A DNA stretch of 64,000 bases, from contig JBAMDO010000048.1 of assembly GCA_037074765.1 (NCBI GenBank), forward strand, positions 62,001-126,000, read 5' to 3'. Position numbers and translations under genes: made by a program. Of this stretch, positions 62,401 through 64,000 are shown one piece after another. The notes under the pieces were generated by a model that made no database searches, was not told the origin of the DNA, and saw only the letters and a list, made by a program, of their open reading frames with translations. This DNA is from Mansonella perstans (lineage: Eukaryota > Nematoda > Chromadorea > Rhabditida > Onchocercidae). Position 1 is the stretch's first letter. Each line of letters opens with the position of its first letter.

Positions 62401-64000
62401 AATTTTATTTGTAACTGATTCACTTGCTAGTAGAAATTAAGATTTTGAAGAAGTCGAGTGTATCTGCAAATGAATTAAGCATATTATCAATATAACATGC
62501 ACTGTAAAATTTGTAAAGTCAATTAATACAACAAATAAACAAACGAAAATCTTAATTTTGCAAAACCTCATTTTTCCTCTCATTTCTTTCCTAACATAAT
62601 AGCGTGTGTAAATTCAGGCGAACCGGACATAGTTTTCTCATTCAACTTCAATTGTGCTTGTTTGAATATTGTTTAATACATTTTTAATAAAAAAAATTAG
62701 GCAACTAAAAGATCAATCATATGAATTTAAATCCACATAATGTTCTAGTCTTGAATGAGAAATACACCTTTTTGACAATACCATTTTTTCAAACGAAAAA
62801 AGCTGTTGCAAAACTTGCCAGATTTAGTTCTTGATAAAAAAAATTCCTACAATACTTAACGTTGCTACAAAAATTTTTGTTTCGGCTTTATCTTTGTTTG
62901 TATAAAAGACGAATGCATCTATGATTCCAGAACAATGTTCTCTTATGCATTTCATAACTGCGGGGAAAATGGGTTGGAAGGATAAATTGTCTATTAAGAT
63001 AAAATAAAGGAAGAGATTGAAGATTGAGGACGATTTATCAGGGTGACGAAGAAAGTTTTCAGCACTGTCTTGCATCCCATTTTAGAAATCCGCAGTATAT
63101 AAATTCTGTATTTCAAATAATGTCTGCTTGCGGCATTGCAGAGATTGTCCGCGTTTGAAAAACCGTTCTGAACATTTTCAACAATTTTCCAGTAATGTGT
63201 TTATTGTATTTCACTTAGTTATTTATAATCATATTTGGAAGTTTGTTGTCTTAAATTTTATGACCAAATTTCTCAATTTTGATTAATTACTGATTAAATT
63301 ACCGTTACTCCTAGACTCATGCGAATTTTGCTATTTTAACTTTGTCATTTTGTTCTATAACATTTTCTTAGATTGATTTTCGTCTGAAATATGGTGAATA
63401 TCAGAAGAAAAACTAACCATAACTTTTTGGGAAATATAAGACAAAATCGTCTTTTATATAATGAGCTGACTTCACATTATCCGATTTAACCATCATTTTT
63501 GCGTCTTAAGTAACCATTCCAGTCGGATATGGTCGAATAATAGATTTCCTTAAAAGGTGACTATGTCAACAATTAAATCAACCTTCTAAATTTATTCAAT
63601 AGCCACTGAGTAATTAATCTTTGGCTTTGATTAAAACCTCTAATTTTTCGAATTAAGTTATTCAGGAAGTAACGGTACTCTCGCATGCAATAAACATCCA
63701 TTAATATGGTTTGGGTATTCTCAAAGCGTTATTGTCGAAAAATTTTTAGATCGATTTCTTTTCAAAAAGCTTTCCACTCTGTGATAACAAAAATACTGGA
63801 ACACACTGCACAGTCCACAAAGGATTTTAAAATTTTGCAAGGATAGGGAACTGGGTGACGGTGGATTCATTTACAGAAATTTCTTTCGATGAATGGATCT
63901 TTTTTCGTGAGATTTATAAGCTTATCAAGTATCTTTATGGAGGATGAAAGGACAAAACAACAGCCGGATAACAGAAACAATCAAAATTCCATAAACAGTC
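59410..64000. other. AT-rich right end without supported genes
   Basis: No recognised family on either strand. Minus-strand open frames at 61719-61907 (LLSAPAYYRPQKIEQYVEP and on), 61486-61668 and 62824-63075 (83 codons with two hydrophobic stretches, e.g. FPAVMKCIREHCSGIIDAF) look more protein-like than average, but no splice structure or homology ties them together. Confidence 0.3.

Overview
The window is nuclear DNA from a nematode, most likely a filarial (spirurid) worm. The grounds are an AT-rich composition, genes cut into many small exons by mostly short GT-AG introns with TTTCAG-type acceptors, acceptor sites just upstream of start codons that would suit spliced-leader trans-splicing, and products whose closest relatives are animal proteins. 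No bacterial operon, complete mobile element or confident RNA gene was found. The species cannot be fixed from sequence alone. Gene spans below include introns, and exon coordinates reconstructed by hand are given in the evidence.

The left half (1-41 kb) is the gene-rich part. On the plus strand, in order, lie the 3' end of COX10 (heme O synthase), a complete MGAT4-type N-acetylglucosaminyltransferase, a complete fatty acyl-CoA reductase, a DDX20/Gemin3-type DEAD-box helicase with one GC-AG intron, a degraded BEL/Pao retrotransposon gag fragment, and a branched-chain aminotransferase. On the minus strand, in transcription order from the right, lie an ephrin whose 5' exon was not found, a short gene of unknown product, UQCRC2 (complex III core 2) and a GH29 alpha-L-fucosidase. 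The fucosidase and the aminotransferase converge tail to tail.

The right part (41-64 kb) is AT-rich and almost devoid of recognisable genes. It could be a long upstream or intronic region of the ephrin gene, or simply intergenic. It holds a 42-bp minisatellite of about nine copies at 54.1-54.45 kb with GATA-like hexamers in each unit, several microsatellites, and minus-strand stretches at 57.9-59.4 kb and 61-63 kb that read as protein-like but match nothing I recognise. One of these can be spliced into an open frame across four phase-compatible junctions.

Functionally the genes do not form a pathway. COX10 and UQCRC2 serve the mitochondrial respiratory chain. MGAT4 builds N-glycan branches, and the fucosidase removes fucose from glycans. 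The acyl-CoA reductase makes fatty alcohols, the aminotransferase handles leucine, isoleucine and valine, the helicase belongs to the SMN/snRNP assembly family, and the ephrin is a cell-surface guidance ligand.
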